DNA of 5,644 bases, from NCBI GenBank assembly GCA_011049295.1, contig DSCA01000165.1:1-5644 (forward strand). The letters are read 5' to 3'. Under the pieces are notes generated by a model. It did no database searches and was not told the origin of the DNA. It saw only the letters and a list, made by a program, of their open reading frames with translations. How positions within the stretch are numbered: the stretch's first letter is position 1; the number at the start of each line of letters is the position of its first letter. The position numbers were made by a program, and so were the translations under genes. This DNA comes from Thermoplasmatales archaeon. Lineage in GTDB: Archaea > Thermoplasmatota > E2 > UBA202 > DSCA01. This document shows positions 5,497-5,644 of the stretch, piece after piece.

Positions 5497-5644
5497 TCAG
5501 ACCCTGGTCAGGGGTGTCCCGCACTGGGGGCATTTGTGGGAGTAGCAGGGCATGCCCAGCTGGTGCTCGGTTTGGTATCCGCAGTTGGGGCACCGGCAGA
5601 TTCCTCCCGCTCCCTGGGCCCACCCGCCGCCCAGCCCCCTTCCC
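5497..5644 (-). CDS. Small glycine-rich zinc-ribbon protein, C-terminal part, cut by window edge
   Basis: This is the last 48 codons of a gene that enters from the right edge. The visible part begins with a glycine-rich segment (residues 1-15 of the fragment) and continues into a compact cysteine-rich module. It has C16, C18 and C21 (CRCPNC), then H27, C33, H36 and a second knuckle C38-P-Q-C41-G, ending TPLTRV. The two CPxCG knuckles indicate a zinc ribbon or rubredoxin-like metal site. Similar glycine-rich leaders followed by a CPNCG...PC...CPxCG module occur in small proteins beside NifX-like and MinD-like genes, including DUF5320-related ones, as far as I recall. The full length and start are unknown because the 5' end is outside the window. 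It is 56 nt upstream of the first NifX-like gene on the same strand, so it is probably in the same operon. Confidence 0.8.
   Translation of the reverse strand, partial: GRGLGGGWAQGAGGICRCPNCGYQTEHQLGMPCYSHKCPQCGTPLTRV

Noticed and set aside
1..5644. CRISPR arrays, tRNA or rRNA genes, insertion sequences, long direct or inverted repeats
   Set aside because: None were seen by eye on either strand. The window is packed with coding sequence and has no gene-free stretch longer than 89 nt.

Overview
This GC-rich window is almost fully coding and reads mainly on the minus strand. It looks like the chromosome of an anaerobic prokaryote. The indicators are many [4Fe-4S]-type cysteine motifs, a radical SAM enzyme, two NifX/NafY-type (dinitrogenase iron-molybdenum cofactor family) small proteins and two MinD/Mrp-type ATPases carrying ferredoxin inserts. 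Shine-Dalgarno sequences are clear at most genes, and GTG starts and 4-nt overlaps are common. The lineage cannot be fixed from the sequence. A Dehalococcoidia-like Chloroflexota member or another deep anaerobic bacterium is my guess. The DRG-type GTPase at the left edge leaves an archaeon possible.

Layout, in minus-strand transcription order from the right edge: the C-terminal end of a small zinc-ribbon protein (5497-5644); two NifX-like proteins (5063-5440, 4683-5066); two paralogous ATPases with a 2x[4Fe-4S] ferredoxin insert (3844-4686, 2975-3847); a class I SAM methyltransferase (2343-2978); and a COG0731-type radical SAM protein (1391-2350). The five junctions from the first NifX-like gene to the radical SAM gene all overlap, by 4, 4, 4, 4 and 8 nt. 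This is therefore one tightly coupled operon, whose promoter lies outside the window or upstream of the zinc-ribbon gene.

On the plus strand, facing the end of this operon with only 8 nt between stop codons, is a DUF134 helix-turn-helix protein (1077-1382). Left of an 89-nt divergent spacer lie endonuclease III (nth, 331-987) and the N-terminal part of a DRG-type TGS GTPase (1-289), both on the minus strand.

The operon as a whole resembles a metallocluster handling system: ATP-driven Fe-S scaffold or carrier proteins, small cofactor-binding proteins, a zinc ribbon, a radical SAM enzyme and a methyltransferase. No nitrogenase structural gene or nifB is present here. Similar sets of genes are known in anaerobes, but as far as I know their physiological target is not established, which makes this the most interesting part of the window.
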